Assembly (NCBI RefSeq): GCF_001509795.1
Contig: NZ_LLZN01000072.1
Location: 1-53,420 of the forward strand
Length of the DNA: 53,420 bases
Direction of reading: 5' to 3'
From: Streptomyces sp. NRRL WC-3605
Lineage (GTDB): Bacteria > Actinomycetota > Actinomycetes > Streptomycetales > Streptomycetaceae
Shown: positions 8,691-17,771 of the stretch, piece after piece
Numbering within the stretch: position 1 is the first letter of the stretch
Layout: every line of letters begins with the position of its first letter
Notes under the pieces: generated by a model
Told to the model about the DNA's origin: nothing
The model's input: only the letters and a program-made list of their open reading frames with translations
Database searches by the model: none
Program-made: the position numbers and the translations under genes

Positions 8691-9575
8691 TCACCGCTCC
8701 AGCAGCATCCGCTGCAGCTCCCGCGCGGCCCGCGGCGGTGCCACGTCGCTGCGGTGGGCCAGCGCGATCGTCCGGTGCAGCCCGGGCCGGGCCAGCGGGG
8801 TGACCCGCAGCCCTCCGCCCGACCGCGCCGCCACCATGCGCGGGACGACGGCCAGGCCGAGCCCCGCCCTGACGAAGCCCAGCACCGCGTCCATCTCGCC
8901 GCCCTCGACCGCGAAGTCCGGTTCGAAGCCCTCGGCGCGGCAGGCCGCCACCGTCAGCTCCCGCAGGTCGTAGCCGTGCCGGAACATCACGAGGCGCTCG
9001 CCCTCCAGGTCGGCGATGCGCACCGCGCGCCGCCCGCCGCCCGGCCGCGGGGCCTCCGGTGAGGAGACGACGACCAGGTCCTCGCGCAGCAGTTCCACCG
9101 TCGTCAGCGCGGGGGACGGCGTCGGCAGGGGCAGGACGACGAGGGCGAGGTCGAGGGCGCCGCGTGCCAGCTCACGCACCAGGTCGTGCGAACCGCCCTC
9201 CTCGATGAGCAGCTGGATGCCCGGGTAGCGGTCGTGGAAGGCGCGCAGCACGTCCGGGAGCAGACCCGTGCACAGGCTCGGGGTGGCGCCGAGCCGGACC
9301 CGGCCCCGGCGCAGCTGCACCAGTTCCTGCACCTCGTGCCGGGCCGTGTCGGCGTCGGCCAGGATGCGCCGGGCCAGCGGCAGCAGGGCCTCCCCGGCGT
9401 CCGTCAGCGTGATGTTGCCCCGGGCCCGCAGGAACAGGTCCGCGCCCAGCTCCCGCTCCAGGGCCTTGATCTGTTGCGACAGCGAGGGCTGCGCCACGTG
9501 CACCAGATCGGCGGCGCGGGTGAAGTGCCGGGTCTCGGCGACCGCCACGAAGTACTGGAGCTGCTGGAACTGCAT
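8691..9575 (-). CDS. LysR-family regulator divergent from sdhCAB
   Basis: This 294-residue LysR regulator has MQFQQLQYFVAVAETRHFTR and VAQPSLSQQIKALE in the N-terminal helix-turn-helix and a C-terminal effector-binding domain (about 90-294). It is transcribed away from the succinate dehydrogenase operon with only 83 bases between the start codons, the usual layout for a LysR protein controlling its divergent neighbour. A dyad ATAG-N7-CTAT of the T-N11-A type lies 10 bases upstream of its start. From memory, the same arrangement exists in S. coelicolor (SCO0925 beside SCO0924). ATG 9575 was chosen because it places the first helix at the normal distance; longer in-frame starts would cover the operator. 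Confidence 0.9.
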   Translation of the reverse strand: MQFQQLQYFVAVAETRHFTRAADLVHVAQPSLSQQIKALERELGADLFLRARGNITLTDAGEALLPLARRILADADTARHEVQELVQLRRGRVRLGATPSLCTGLLPDVLRAFHDRYPGIQLLIEEGGSHDLVRELARGALDLALVVLPLPTPSPALTTVELLREDLVVVSSPEAPRPGGGRRAVRIADLEGERLVMFRHGYDLRELTVAACRAEGFEPDFAVEGGEMDAVLGFVRAGLGLAVVPRMVAARSGGGLRVTPLARPGLHRTIALAHRSDVAPPRAARELQRMLLER

Positions 9576-9584
9576 ACGTCCATC

Positions 9585-9599
9585 ATAGGGTGCAGCTAT
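9585..9599. promoter_or_regulatory. T-N11-A dyad, candidate LysR-binding box
   Basis: ATAG GGTGCAG CTAT is a 15-base inverted repeat in which T9586 and A9598 are separated by 11 bases, matching the LysR consensus T-N11-A. It lies between the divergent lysR (start 9575) and sdhC (start 9659) genes, about 36 bases upstream of the proposed sdhC -35 box. Binding by the adjacent regulator is inference from position and symmetry. Confidence 0.6.
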
Positions 9600-9620
9600 C
9601 GAAACGAGGCGCACCATGTC

Positions 9621-9658
9621 TTGGACCGATCGGGCCGTTCGGCCCTAGCGTCCTTCTC
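9621..9658 (+). promoter_or_regulatory. Likely leaderless promoter of sdhCAB with a palindrome in the spacer
   Basis: TTGGAC (9621-9626) and TAGCGT (9646-9651) form a -35/-10 pair with a 19-base spacer. The -10 is followed by 7 bases and then ATG 9659, so the expected transcription start coincides with the A of the start codon. No Shine-Dalgarno sequence precedes the ATG, which agrees with a leaderless mRNA. The spacer carries GGGCCG TT CGGCCC (9632-9645), a perfect palindrome that a repressor could use to block RNA polymerase. Confidence 0.55.
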
Positions 9659-10366
9659 ATGGCTCTGGCAACGCGGACGGACCGACGGCCGTCCTTCGCG
9701 CGCACGGTGTGGGACTCGACCGTCGGCAAGAAGACCGTGATGGCGGTCAGCGGACTGATCATGCTGCTGTACCTGGTCGTCCACATGATCGGCAACCTGA
9801 AGATCTTCTTCGGCGCCGGCGACTTCAACCACTACGCGCACTGGCTGCGCACCGTCGGCGAACCGTTCATGCACTACGAGTGGACGCTCTGGATCATCCG
9901 CGTGGTCCTGGTCGTCGCCGTCGTCGCCCACGCGGTCTCGGCGTACCAGCTCAGCCGCCGCGACATCAAGGCCCGCCCCAGCAAGTACGTCCACAAGAAG
10001 CCGCGCGCCTCCTACGCCACGCGTACCATGCGCTGGGGCGGCGTCATCCTCGGCCTCTTCATCGTCTGGCACCTCCTGGACCTGACGACCGGCACCGTGC
10101 ACGCGGGCGGATTCCAGGAGGGACGCCCGTACCAGAACGTCGTGGACACCTTCTCCACCTGGTACGGCAACGTCATCTACATCGTGGCGATGCTCGCCGT
10201 CGGCCTGCACATCCGGCACGGCTTCTGGAGCGCCGCCCAGACCCTCGGCGCCGGCAGCCGCACCCGCGACCGCGCCCTGAAGGCCACGGCCAACGTCCTC
10301 GCGCTGCTGCTCACGGCCGGCTTCATCGCCGTACCCGTGGGCGTCATGACCGGAGTGGTGAGCTGA
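9659..10366 (+). CDS. sdhC: Succinate dehydrogenase cytochrome b subunit
   Basis: This 235-residue membrane protein anchors the flavoprotein and iron-sulfur subunits and passes electrons from succinate to the quinone pool. Five hydrophobic segments can be seen at about 26-46, 76-97, 126-145, 171-188 and 211-233, the topology of the single-subunit b558-type anchor. His42, His91, His138 and His184 lie in these segments and are candidates for ligating haem. There is no separate SdhD, consistent with this type. ATG 9659 is favoured over the in-frame ATG at 9590, which would overlap the LysR box. The sdhA start follows the stop codon by two bases. Confidence 0.92.
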   Translation: MALATRTDRRPSFARTVWDSTVGKKTVMAVSGLIMLLYLVVHMIGNLKIFFGAGDFNHYAHWLRTVGEPFMHYEWTLWIIRVVLVVAVVAHAVSAYQLSRRDIKARPSKYVHKKPRASYATRTMRWGGVILGLFIVWHLLDLTTGTVHAGGFQEGRPYQNVVDTFSTWYGNVIYIVAMLAVGLHIRHGFWSAAQTLGAGSRTRDRALKATANVLALLLTAGFIAVPVGVMTGVVS

Positions 10367-10368
10367 AC

Positions 10369-12320
<1,952 letters not shown>

Positions 12321-12324
<4 letters not shown>

Positions 12325-13067
12325 AGCTCACCCTGCGCGTCTGGCGGCAGAAGAACGCCGAAGCCGAAGGCGCCATGTCCACGTACGAGGTGGACGGCAT
12401 CTCCACCGACATGTCCTTCCTGGAGATGCTCGACACCCTCAACGAGGAGCTCATCCTCAAGGGCGAGGACCCCGTCGCCTTCGACCACGACTGCCGCGAG
12501 GGCATCTGCGGCGCCTGTTCGCTCGTCATCAACGGCGACGCCCACGGGCCCGAGCGGACCACGACCTGCCAGCTGCACATGCGGTCCTTCGAGGACGGCG
12601 ACACGATCGACATCGAGCCGTGGCGGGCCTCGGCCTTCCCGGTGATCAAGGACCTCGTCGTCGACCGTTCGGCGTTCGACCGGATCATCCAGGCCGGCGG
12701 CTACATCACCGCGCCGACCGGCGCGGCCCCCGAGGCGCACGCCACCCCCGTGCCCAAGCCCGACGCCGACCTCGCCTTCGAGCACGCCGAGTGCATCGGC
12801 TGCGGGGCGTGCGTGGCGGCCTGCCCCAACGGCGCGGCGATGCTGTTCACCTCCGCCAAGGTCAACCACCTGAACGTGCTGCCGCAGGGCGCCCCCGAGC
12901 GCGAGACCCGCGTGCTCGACATGGTGGCCCAGATGGACGAGGAGGGCTTCGGTGGCTGCACCCTCACCGGCGAGTGCGCCACCGCCTGCCCCAAGGGCAT
13001 CCCGCTGATGTCCATCACCAGCATGAACAAGGAGTGGCTGCGGGCCACCCGGAAGGCCAAGCGGTAA
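12321..13067 (+). CDS. sdhB: Succinate dehydrogenase iron-sulfur subunit
   Basis: This 248-residue electron-transfer subunit has three cysteine clusters. The N-terminal plant-ferredoxin-like 2Fe-2S site is CREGICGAC plus a later Cys (58, 63, 66, 83). The C-terminal domain has [12 protein letters not shown] (158, 161, 164, 168) and [12 protein letters not shown] (213, 219, 223), which together build the 4Fe-4S and 3Fe-4S (or second 4Fe-4S) centres. It links SdhA to the membrane subunit. It is the last gene of the operon. A strong hairpin at 13121-13152 separates it from the convergent gas-vesicle cluster. Confidence 0.95.
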
Positions 13068-13120
13068 CACCCCCGGGGCACGGCCCCGTCACGAGACGTT
13101 CGCCGGCAGGTGCGGACGGG

Positions 13121-13152
13121 CGGGACCGGGAGAGGTGCTCCTCCCGGTCCCG
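13121..13152. terminator. 12-bp hairpin between sdhB and gvpK
   Basis: CGGGACCGGGAG (13121-13132) and CTCCCGGTCCCG (13141-13152) are exact complements around an 8-base loop. It lies between two convergent operons, 53 bases after the sdhB stop and 16 bases beyond the gvpK stop, so it can serve as a bidirectional terminator. Confidence 0.75.
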
Positions 13153-13168
13153 TCTGGTGTTCCCGGGG

Positions 13169-13462
13169 TCACCGGCCGGGATCGGCGAGGAGCGGGCCCA
13201 GCGGGCCGAGGTCCAGGTTCAGGTCGGCGCGCCGCAGCCCGTGCTGCGCGCACAGCTCGTCCATGCGTTCGTCCAGCAGCATCAACGCGGTGCCGAGCCT
13301 GTCCTCCTGCTCGGCGCTGAGCGTGCCCTCGTCGAAGCGGCGCACCGCCTGCCGTTCCATCAGCTGCCGCAGCAGCTCCACCACGGTCAGGACCAGCGCC
13401 GCCAGATCGTTCGTGACCCGCTCCGGATCGAGGTCCACGGCATGGGCGCGGGGCGCGGTCAC
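13169..13462 (-). CDS. gvpK: Gas vesicle protein GvpK
   Basis: This 97-residue protein has the GvpK core (PF05121): LDPERVTNDLAALVLTVVEL, RQLMERQAVRRFDEGTLSAE, and a C-terminal RADLNLDLGPLGPLL. GvpK is an accessory protein of gas-vesicle clusters, needed for vesicle formation in other bacteria, with no known enzymatic role. The GTG start at 13462 overlaps the stop of gvpS (GTGA). It is the last gene of the cluster and ends 16 bases before the shared hairpin with sdhB. Confidence 0.9.
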   Translation of the reverse strand: MTAPRAHAVDLDPERVTNDLAALVLTVVELLRQLMERQAVRRFDEGTLSAEQEDRLGTALMLLDERMDELCAQHGLRRADLNLDLGPLGPLLADPGR

Positions 13463-13710
13463 AGCGGCCCGCTGTCCGGCCAGGGCGCGGGCACCCGCTC
13501 GCTCACCGACGCCAGCAGGGCGTGCAGCGAGATCCGCACCAACGGCACGTCGGCGATGGCCAGCACCAGGTCGCCGCTGACCACGACCCCGGTCGCCAGC
13601 ACCCGGTCCAGCAGGTCGACCAGGGGCACCCCGACGGGCGCGTACGGGTCCGGGCCGTCCCACGGCACCGGGGTCCGCGCGTCGCCCGTCGCCACCACCG
13701 GCGCCGTCAT
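13459..13710 (-). CDS. gvpS: Gas vesicle protein of the GvpA/GvpJ family (GvpS position)
   Basis: This is an 83-residue member of the GvpA family (PF00741): VPLVDLLDRVLATGVVVSGD followed by LVLAIADVPLVRISLHALLAS has the helix-strand-strand-helix pattern of the shell protein. The name gvpS is given from its place between gvpL and gvpK, as I remember the Streptomyces cluster. It may be a minor shell or tip component. ATG 13710 overlaps the gvpL stop (ATGA) and its own stop overlaps the gvpK start. Confidence 0.85.
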   Translation of the reverse strand: MTAPVVATGDARTPVPWDGPDPYAPVGVPLVDLLDRVLATGVVVSGDLVLAIADVPLVRISLHALLASVSERVPAPWPDSGPL

Positions 13711-14537
13711 GCGACCACCTCCACCGTGCCGGTGCCCGCGGTCGTGTCCAGCCGGGCGAAGGAGTACGGGATCCAGGGCCCCGACACGATGACCTCCAGG
13801 CCGGTGGCCCCGGCCTCGCGGGCCAGTCTTCCGACGGCCCGCACGAACTCCTCGCGCCGCGCGTCGTCGACCAGATAGGCGGCGTTGAGCAGTTGCGGGA
13901 CGCTCGTGCCGGTCAGCCGCTCGCTCTGCGGCCGGTGCCGGGTCGCGGCGACGGCGTGAGCCCGCAGCTCCCGGTCGACGGCGTGGGCCCGGGCCAGGGA
14001 CTGCTCGCGCGTCTCCCGTTCGGTGCGCCGGCGGGCGCTGGCCCGGCGCAGGTACGACCGCCCGTCGGCCGCGCCCTCCCCGTCGGCGGCACCCCCGGCC
14101 GTCGGGCCGTGCACCTTCACCGCCCACTCCGTACGGTCGCGCAGCCGCTCCAGCAGCGCCCGCAGGGACGCCTCCCGGGCGGTCACGGCCCGCACCGCGT
14201 TGCCGTCGTCGAGGTACAGCGTCGCCATCGGGAGCGGGACGACGGGGCCCGCGCCCGCCGCCTCCACGCCCCGGTGGTGGGCGCGGGCGCAGCGCTCCAG
14301 CGCGTCCGGCCGGTTCAGCCGTTCAGCCAGCGCCTCCTCGCCGTACTCCGTCGCCGGCACGTCCTGCACGACCAGGTGGAACTCACCCGCGGCCAGGGTG
14401 CGCAGGGGGCCGCCGCCGTCGTGGCCCGGCGTCCGCGCGAGCACGTCCGGGGGCACCGGGGAGTCCGTCACGGCGAAGACGCAGAGGAGGGTGCGGGGTT
14501 CCGCCGCCGTCGCCCGGCCGGCCGGGAGCGTGCTCAT
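13707..14537 (-). CDS. gvpL: Gas vesicle protein GvpL/GvpF family
   Basis: This 276-residue protein of the GvpF/L family (PF06386) has an N-terminal domain starting LLCVFAVTDSPVPPDVL, a central LNRPDALERCARAHHRGVEA with VPLPMATLYLDD, a helical middle with many Arg/Glu (SYLRRASARRRTERETREQS) and the C-terminal GLEVIVSGPWIPYSFA that marks the family. GvpF/L proteins bind the GvpA monomer and act in early assembly. The start overlaps the gvpJ stop (ATGA) and the stop overlaps gvpS. A second, shorter paralogue is encoded upstream as gvpF. Confidence 0.9.
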   Translation of the reverse strand: MSTLPAGRATAAEPRTLLCVFAVTDSPVPPDVLARTPGHDGGGPLRTLAAGEFHLVVQDVPATEYGEEALAERLNRPDALERCARAHHRGVEAAGAGPVVPLPMATLYLDDGNAVRAVTAREASLRALLERLRDRTEWAVKVHGPTAGGAADGEGAADGRSYLRRASARRRTERETREQSLARAHAVDRELRAHAVAATRHRPQSERLTGTSVPQLLNAAYLVDDARREEFVRAVGRLAREAGATGLEVIVSGPWIPYSFARLDTTAGTGTVEVVA

Positions 14538-14932
14538 CGGGCCACCTCCGCGGAGTCGGTGTCGGTATCGGGGTCGGAGTCGGTATCGCGGTCGGAGTCG
14601 GTATCGGGGTCGGTGCCGGGGCCCCCCAGGGCCTCCAGGCGGGCGCGCAGCCGGGCGTTCTCCTCGGTGAGCGCGTCCCGCGCGACGCGTGAGGACAGCG
14701 CCGGGTCCGTCTCCCACCAGTCGATGCCCGCCTTCTTCGCGGTCTCCACCGAGGCGATGAACAGGCGCAGCCGGATGGTCAGCAGCTCGATGTCGAGCAG
14801 GTCGATCTTGATGTCGCCGGCGATGACGATGCCCTTGTCCAGCACACGCTCCAGCAGATCCGCCAGGCTTCCGCCGGCGGGCCCGGCCGGCTGCGGATCC
14901 AGGCCGGACGGCCACGTGGAGAGGTCGGTCAC
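14534..14932 (-). CDS. gvpJ: Gas vesicle protein GvpJ with an Asp/Thr-repeat tail
   Basis: This 132-residue GvpA-family protein has the shell fold GSLADLLERVLDKGIVIAGD then IKIDLLDIELLTIRLRLFIA (about residues 20-65), then KAGIDWWETDPAL and a coiled region. The tail DPDTDSDRDTDSDPDTDTDS is encoded by 18-bp tandem repeats (14561-14614). The name follows the usual gvpG-gvpJ-gvpL order. GvpJ proteins are minor wall components thought to shape the ends of the vesicle. The GTG start at 14932 overlaps the gvpG stop. The acidic tail is unusual for the family and may bind cations or simply be a slippage product. Confidence 0.87.
   Translation of the reverse strand: MTDLSTWPSGLDPQPAGPAGGSLADLLERVLDKGIVIAGDIKIDLLDIELLTIRLRLFIASVETAKKAGIDWWETDPALSSRVARDALTEENARLRARLEALGGPGTDPDTDSDRDTDSDPDTDTDSAEVAR
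14561..14614. repeat. Three 18-bp tandem repeats inside gvpJ
   Basis: On the plus strand the units GTCGGTATCGGGGTCGGA, GTCGGTATCGCGGTCGGA and GTCGGTATCGGGGTCGGT follow one another directly at 14561-14578, 14579-14596 and 14597-14614, with a degenerate partial unit before them. They differ at two positions at most. Being a multiple of three, they extend the gvpJ product by six residues per unit ((S/T)D(P/R)DTD) without a frameshift. Confidence 0.9.
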
Positions 14933-15192
14933 CGGGCGCCTCCGTGCGGCGGGAGCCCGCCGTGGCGGACGGGATCGCCGAGGCGCGCGAGCAGCCGTTC
15001 CTCCTCCGCCTCGAAGGCCGCCTCGTCGATGAGGCCCTCGTCCAGGTCCCGGTTCAGCGCCGCCAGCCGGGCCTGCACCCAGCGCGGGTCGCACGCCTGG
15101 CGCTCGGCCTCCCGGCGCAGCTGCTCGGCGACCCACAGCGTGCCGCGCACCGGAGCCACGGGCAGCAGCAGGATCTCGGTCAGGAGTCCCAT
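14929..15192 (-). CDS. gvpG: Gas vesicle protein GvpG
   Basis: This 87-residue protein starts MGLLTEILLLPVAPVRGTLW, the conserved GvpG opening (PF05120), followed by a helical region rich in Arg and Glu (AEQLRREAERQ, LDEGLIDEAAFEAEEERLLA). GvpG is an assembly factor in the GvpF-G-L group. It begins 4 bases after the gvpF stop, and its own stop overlaps the gvpJ GTG start. Confidence 0.9.
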   Translation of the reverse strand: MGLLTEILLLPVAPVRGTLWVAEQLRREAERQACDPRWVQARLAALNRDLDEGLIDEAAFEAEEERLLARLGDPVRHGGLPPHGGAR

Positions 15193-15196
15193 CGGG

Positions 15197-15958
15197 TCAC
15201 CGCCCGGCCGGAGCGGACGGCGGGTCCACGAAGCTGTAGCAGGGCAGTGGCCCGGTGAGGCTGAGCGTCAGCCGGTCGCCCACGGCGCCGGCCCGCTCGG
15301 TCACGGCGTCGCGGAACCGCTGTTCGTCGGCGGAGCGAACCAGGAACGACGTGCTCAGCACCCGCTCGTCGTCGACCGGGCCCTGCGCGGTGCGCACCGC
15401 GAGCGGGACCAGCCGGGCCAGCACCTCCCGTGCCGCGCCGCGGGCCTCACGCGCGACCCCCTTCGCCAGGGCCTCGCCGAGGCGTACGTTTGCCTCGTAG
15501 CCGGGACGCTGCCGGGTCCGCCGGGCGAGCGCCCGCAGAGAGCCGTCCCGGCGTACGAGGTCCGCGAAGTGCCCGGGCACGACGACGCCCTTCACGTTCA
15601 TCTCGACGCAGCCGCGCACGGCGTCCAACTGGTCCGCGAGATGCGCCCGGTGCGTGCGCAGCCGGTCGAGCAGTTCCTCCGGGCCGGAACTGAGCGCGGC
15701 GAACCGCATCGGCAGCACCGGGCCCTGCGCGGCGAGCTCGGTCAGCACCGCCTGGTGGGCGGTCAGGTCCCGGCGCCGGGCCATGAGGGAAGCCGGCGCG
15801 TCCGAGACGGCCGCGCACAGCCCGGACCCGGTCAGCAGCCGCACCGGCGCCCCGGCCACCCCTGGGGTGCGCGGGGGGCGGGCTCCCTCGGGTGCGATGC
15901 CGTAGACGTACAGCGTGCCGGCGGCGGTGGTGGGGGCGGCGGTGGCCGTCACGGTCAC
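15197..15958 (-). CDS. gvpF: Gas vesicle protein GvpF/GvpL family
   Basis: This is a 253-residue GvpF/L-family protein. After a short Thr/Ala leader it reads [11 protein letters not shown], the typical first strand, then [20 protein letters not shown] and [16 protein letters not shown], a central helical region, and the C-terminal [18 protein letters not shown] that corresponds to the family GPWPPYSF motif. It should interact with GvpA during the start of assembly. The start is GTG 15958, overlapping the gvpA stop (GTGA), so it is coupled to the structural gene. The paralogue gvpL lies downstream. Confidence 0.9.
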   Translation of the reverse strand: MTVTATAAPTTAAGTLYVYGIAPEGARPPRTPGVAGAPVRLLTGSGLCAAVSDAPASLMARRRDLTAHQAVLTELAAQGPVLPMRFAALSSGPEELLDRLRTHRAHLADQLDAVRGCVEMNVKGVVVPGHFADLVRRDGSLRALARRTRQRPGYEANVRLGEALAKGVAREARGAAREVLARLVPLAVRTAQGPVDDERVLSTSFLVRSADEQRFRDAVTERAGAVGDRLTLSLTGPLPCYSFVDPPSAPAGR

Positions 15959-16422
15959 TCCTCCTCGGCCGCGCGGCGCCTCGGCCGCGGGCGGTCGTCG
16001 TCACTGCGGCGCTTGCGGGCGGGCCGGCGGGCGGGTTCGGCGGCCTCCTCCGCCGCCTCCTCCTCGGGTGTCTCGTCGTCCGGGCTGAGGACGTCGCGCA
16101 CCTTGTCGGTCAGGGAGCGGGCGGTGCGCTTGGCGCCGGCCTTGCCGATCGTCTTGGCGACCGGCCCGCCGAACAGTTCCGGCACGGTCTTGGAACGCGG
16201 GTCGCGCTCCAGGTCGAGGCGGTTGCACGCCTCGGCGAAACGCAGATAGGTGTCGACGCTGGCGACCACGATGCGGGCGTCGATCTTGAGGATCTCGATG
16301 CCGACCAGTGAGACGCGCACGAAGACGTCGATCACCATGCCGCGGTCGAGGATCAGCTCCAGTACGTCGTAGACGTTGCCGGCGCGAGGTGCGCAGACGA
16401 TCTCGTCGCTGTTGACGGTCAT
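15955..16422 (-). CDS. gvpA: Gas vesicle structural protein GvpA with a long charged tail
   Basis: This is a 155-residue main shell-protein homologue. Residues about 12-65 carry the conserved core [20 protein letters not shown], then [20 protein letters not shown] and VDTYLRF. Classical GvpA has about 70 residues; here the remaining 80 form an extension with [20 protein letters not shown] and a strongly charged end ([36 protein letters not shown]). Such a tail would have to sit outside a vesicle wall, so normal vesicle formation is not certain. Streptomyces gvp clusters are, to my knowledge, not linked to visible vesicles. GGAAGGA lies upstream of ATG 16422. Confidence 0.9.
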   Translation of the reverse strand: MTVNSDEIVCAPRAGNVYDVLELILDRGMVIDVFVRVSLVGIEILKIDARIVVASVDTYLRFAEACNRLDLERDPRSKTVPELFGGPVAKTIGKAGAKRTARSLTDKVRDVLSPDDETPEEEAAEEAAEPARRPARKRRSDDDRPRPRRRAAEEE

Positions 16423-16459
16423 GCGGGAGGTCCTTCCCGTCGGGCGGTCGCGCGCGCGG

Positions 16460-16783
16460 TCATTGGTCCTGGGCGCCGCGCCGGTACCGTGCGATCCGCC
16501 GGTACTGCTGCAGTTCGCCCCCCTGGTCCAGCTCCACCTGGTAGGTCGCGAGCAGACTGGTGGTGTCGGGGATGCGCGCCAGTTCGAGCACGTCGACGTC
16601 GACGACCCAGCCGCCGTCCTCGCCGCGGCACACCGCGGACACCCCTTCGAGGGGATGCCCGATCAGCTCCGTCAGCGCCTCGGCGGCACTGCGGGCGGCC
16701 CCTCCGGCCCCGCGCACGGTGCGCCGGCGGGTGGCGGACGAGGCGGAGCCCTTGCGGCGCTCGCCGGTTCCCGATTCGGTCAT
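16460..16783 (-). CDS. gvpO: Gas vesicle protein GvpO
   Basis: This is a 107-residue GvpO-family protein (PF05800): after a basic Ser/Arg-rich N-terminus it has [40 protein letters not shown] and [20 protein letters not shown], ending with [11 protein letters not shown]. In haloarchaea GvpO is an accessory protein that affects expression of the cluster; the role in actinobacteria is unknown. It is the first gene of the cluster, with GAGAGTGGGG before ATG 16783 and a gap of 37 bases to gvpA. The promoter should lie in 16784-17000, shared with the divergent acyltransferase gene. Confidence 0.88.
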   Translation of the reverse strand: MTESGTGERRKGSASSATRRRTVRGAGGAARSAAEALTELIGHPLEGVSAVCRGEDGGWVVDVDVLELARIPDTTSLLATYQVELDQGGELQQYRRIARYRRGAQDQ

Positions 16784-17000
16784 GGACCCCACTCTCGCCA
16801 ACGCGGGCCCGACCCGCGCCCGCAGCTAGGCCGTCCGGGCCCACCCGCCCGGCGCGAGCCGTTCAGCCACCCCACACCCCCGCTCCCCGCGCCCGACACG
16901 CACACGTCAGCCGCGATCGGGAGAACAGGGTCGGCGCACCGCGCGACACCGCACAGGCGTCCCCACCCCGCCGCACCGGCCCCGTGACCAGGAGAGAGCC

Positions 17001-17771
17001 ATGACCGGCGCTTCCACGCTCGCCCGTCCCCCGCAGCCCACGGCACCCACCCGCTACACCGTCCGGCTCGCCCGCGACGAGGAGGACGTCCGCGCCGCCC
17101 AGCGGCTCCGGCACGACGTCTTCGCCGGAGAACTGGGGGCCGCGTTGTCCACCCCGGTGCCCGGGCACGACATCGACGCCTTCGACGCGTACTGCGACCA
17201 TCTGCTCGTCCACGAGGAGTCGTCCGGTCAGGTCGTCGGCACCTACCGGCTGCTGCCGCCCGAGCGGGCCGCCGTCGCCGGACGGCTGTACTCCGAAACC
17301 GAGTTCGACCTCACCGCGATCGACGCGATCCGCCCGGACCTGGTCGAGGTCGGCCGGTCCTGCGTCCACCCCGGCCACCGCGACGGCGCCGTGATCGGCC
17401 TGATCTGGGCGGGCATCGCCCGCTACATGGTGGACCGCGGCCACGAGTGGCTGGCGGGCTGCTGCTCGATCCCGCTCGCCGACGGCGGCACGCTCGCCGC
17501 CGCCACCTGGGACCGGGTCCGCACCCGGAACCTCGCCCCCGAGGAGCACCGCGTACGGCCGCTGCGTCCCTGGCGGCCTGCCGGCCCGGCGCCCGTCCGC
17601 CGCGTCGAACTCCCCGCCCTGCTGCGCGGATACCTGCGCCTGGGCGCCCAGGTGTGCGGCGAGCCCGCCCACGACCCCGAGTTCGGGGTGGCCGACCTGT
17701 ACGTGCTGCTGTCGATGCGCCGGATCGACCCGCGCTATCTGCGGCACTTCCTCTCCCTCGTCCCGGCGTGA
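17001..17771 (+). CDS. GNAT-family N-acyltransferase, OlsB-like (ornithine-lipid step 1)
   Basis: This 256-residue member of the acetyltransferase family PF13444 has YTVRLARDEEDVRAAQRLRH, VFAGELG, DAFDAYCDHLLV and VVGTYRLLPPE, then EVGRSCVHPGHR, the core of OlsB-type N-acyltransferases that attach a 3-hydroxyacyl chain to the alpha-amino group of ornithine. The next gene, overlapping by four bases, encodes a PlsC-type acyltransferase, so together they have the two activities needed for ornithine lipid. From memory, SCO0921/SCO0920 of S. coelicolor were assigned this way. AGGAGAGA lies 3 bases before ATG 17001. The acyl-amino-acid substrate is inferred, not visible. Confidence 0.85.
   Translation: MTGASTLARPPQPTAPTRYTVRLARDEEDVRAAQRLRHDVFAGELGAALSTPVPGHDIDAFDAYCDHLLVHEESSGQVVGTYRLLPPERAAVAGRLYSETEFDLTAIDAIRPDLVEVGRSCVHPGHRDGAVIGLIWAGIARYMVDRGHEWLAGCCSIPLADGGTLAAATWDRVRTRNLAPEEHRVRPLRPWRPAGPAPVRRVELPALLRGYLRLGAQVCGEPAHDPEFGVADLYVLLSMRRIDPRYLRHFLSLVPA

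Noticed and set aside
9590..9658. N-terminal extension of SdhC from ATG 9590
   Set aside because: It would place the LysR box inside the coding region, adds residues not seen in the family and has no ribosome-binding site, whereas a well-spaced -10 precedes ATG 9659.
14553..14614. Short regular repeats, considered as a CRISPR array
   Set aside because: The units are contiguous with no spacers, keep the gvpJ frame and encode an acidic tail.
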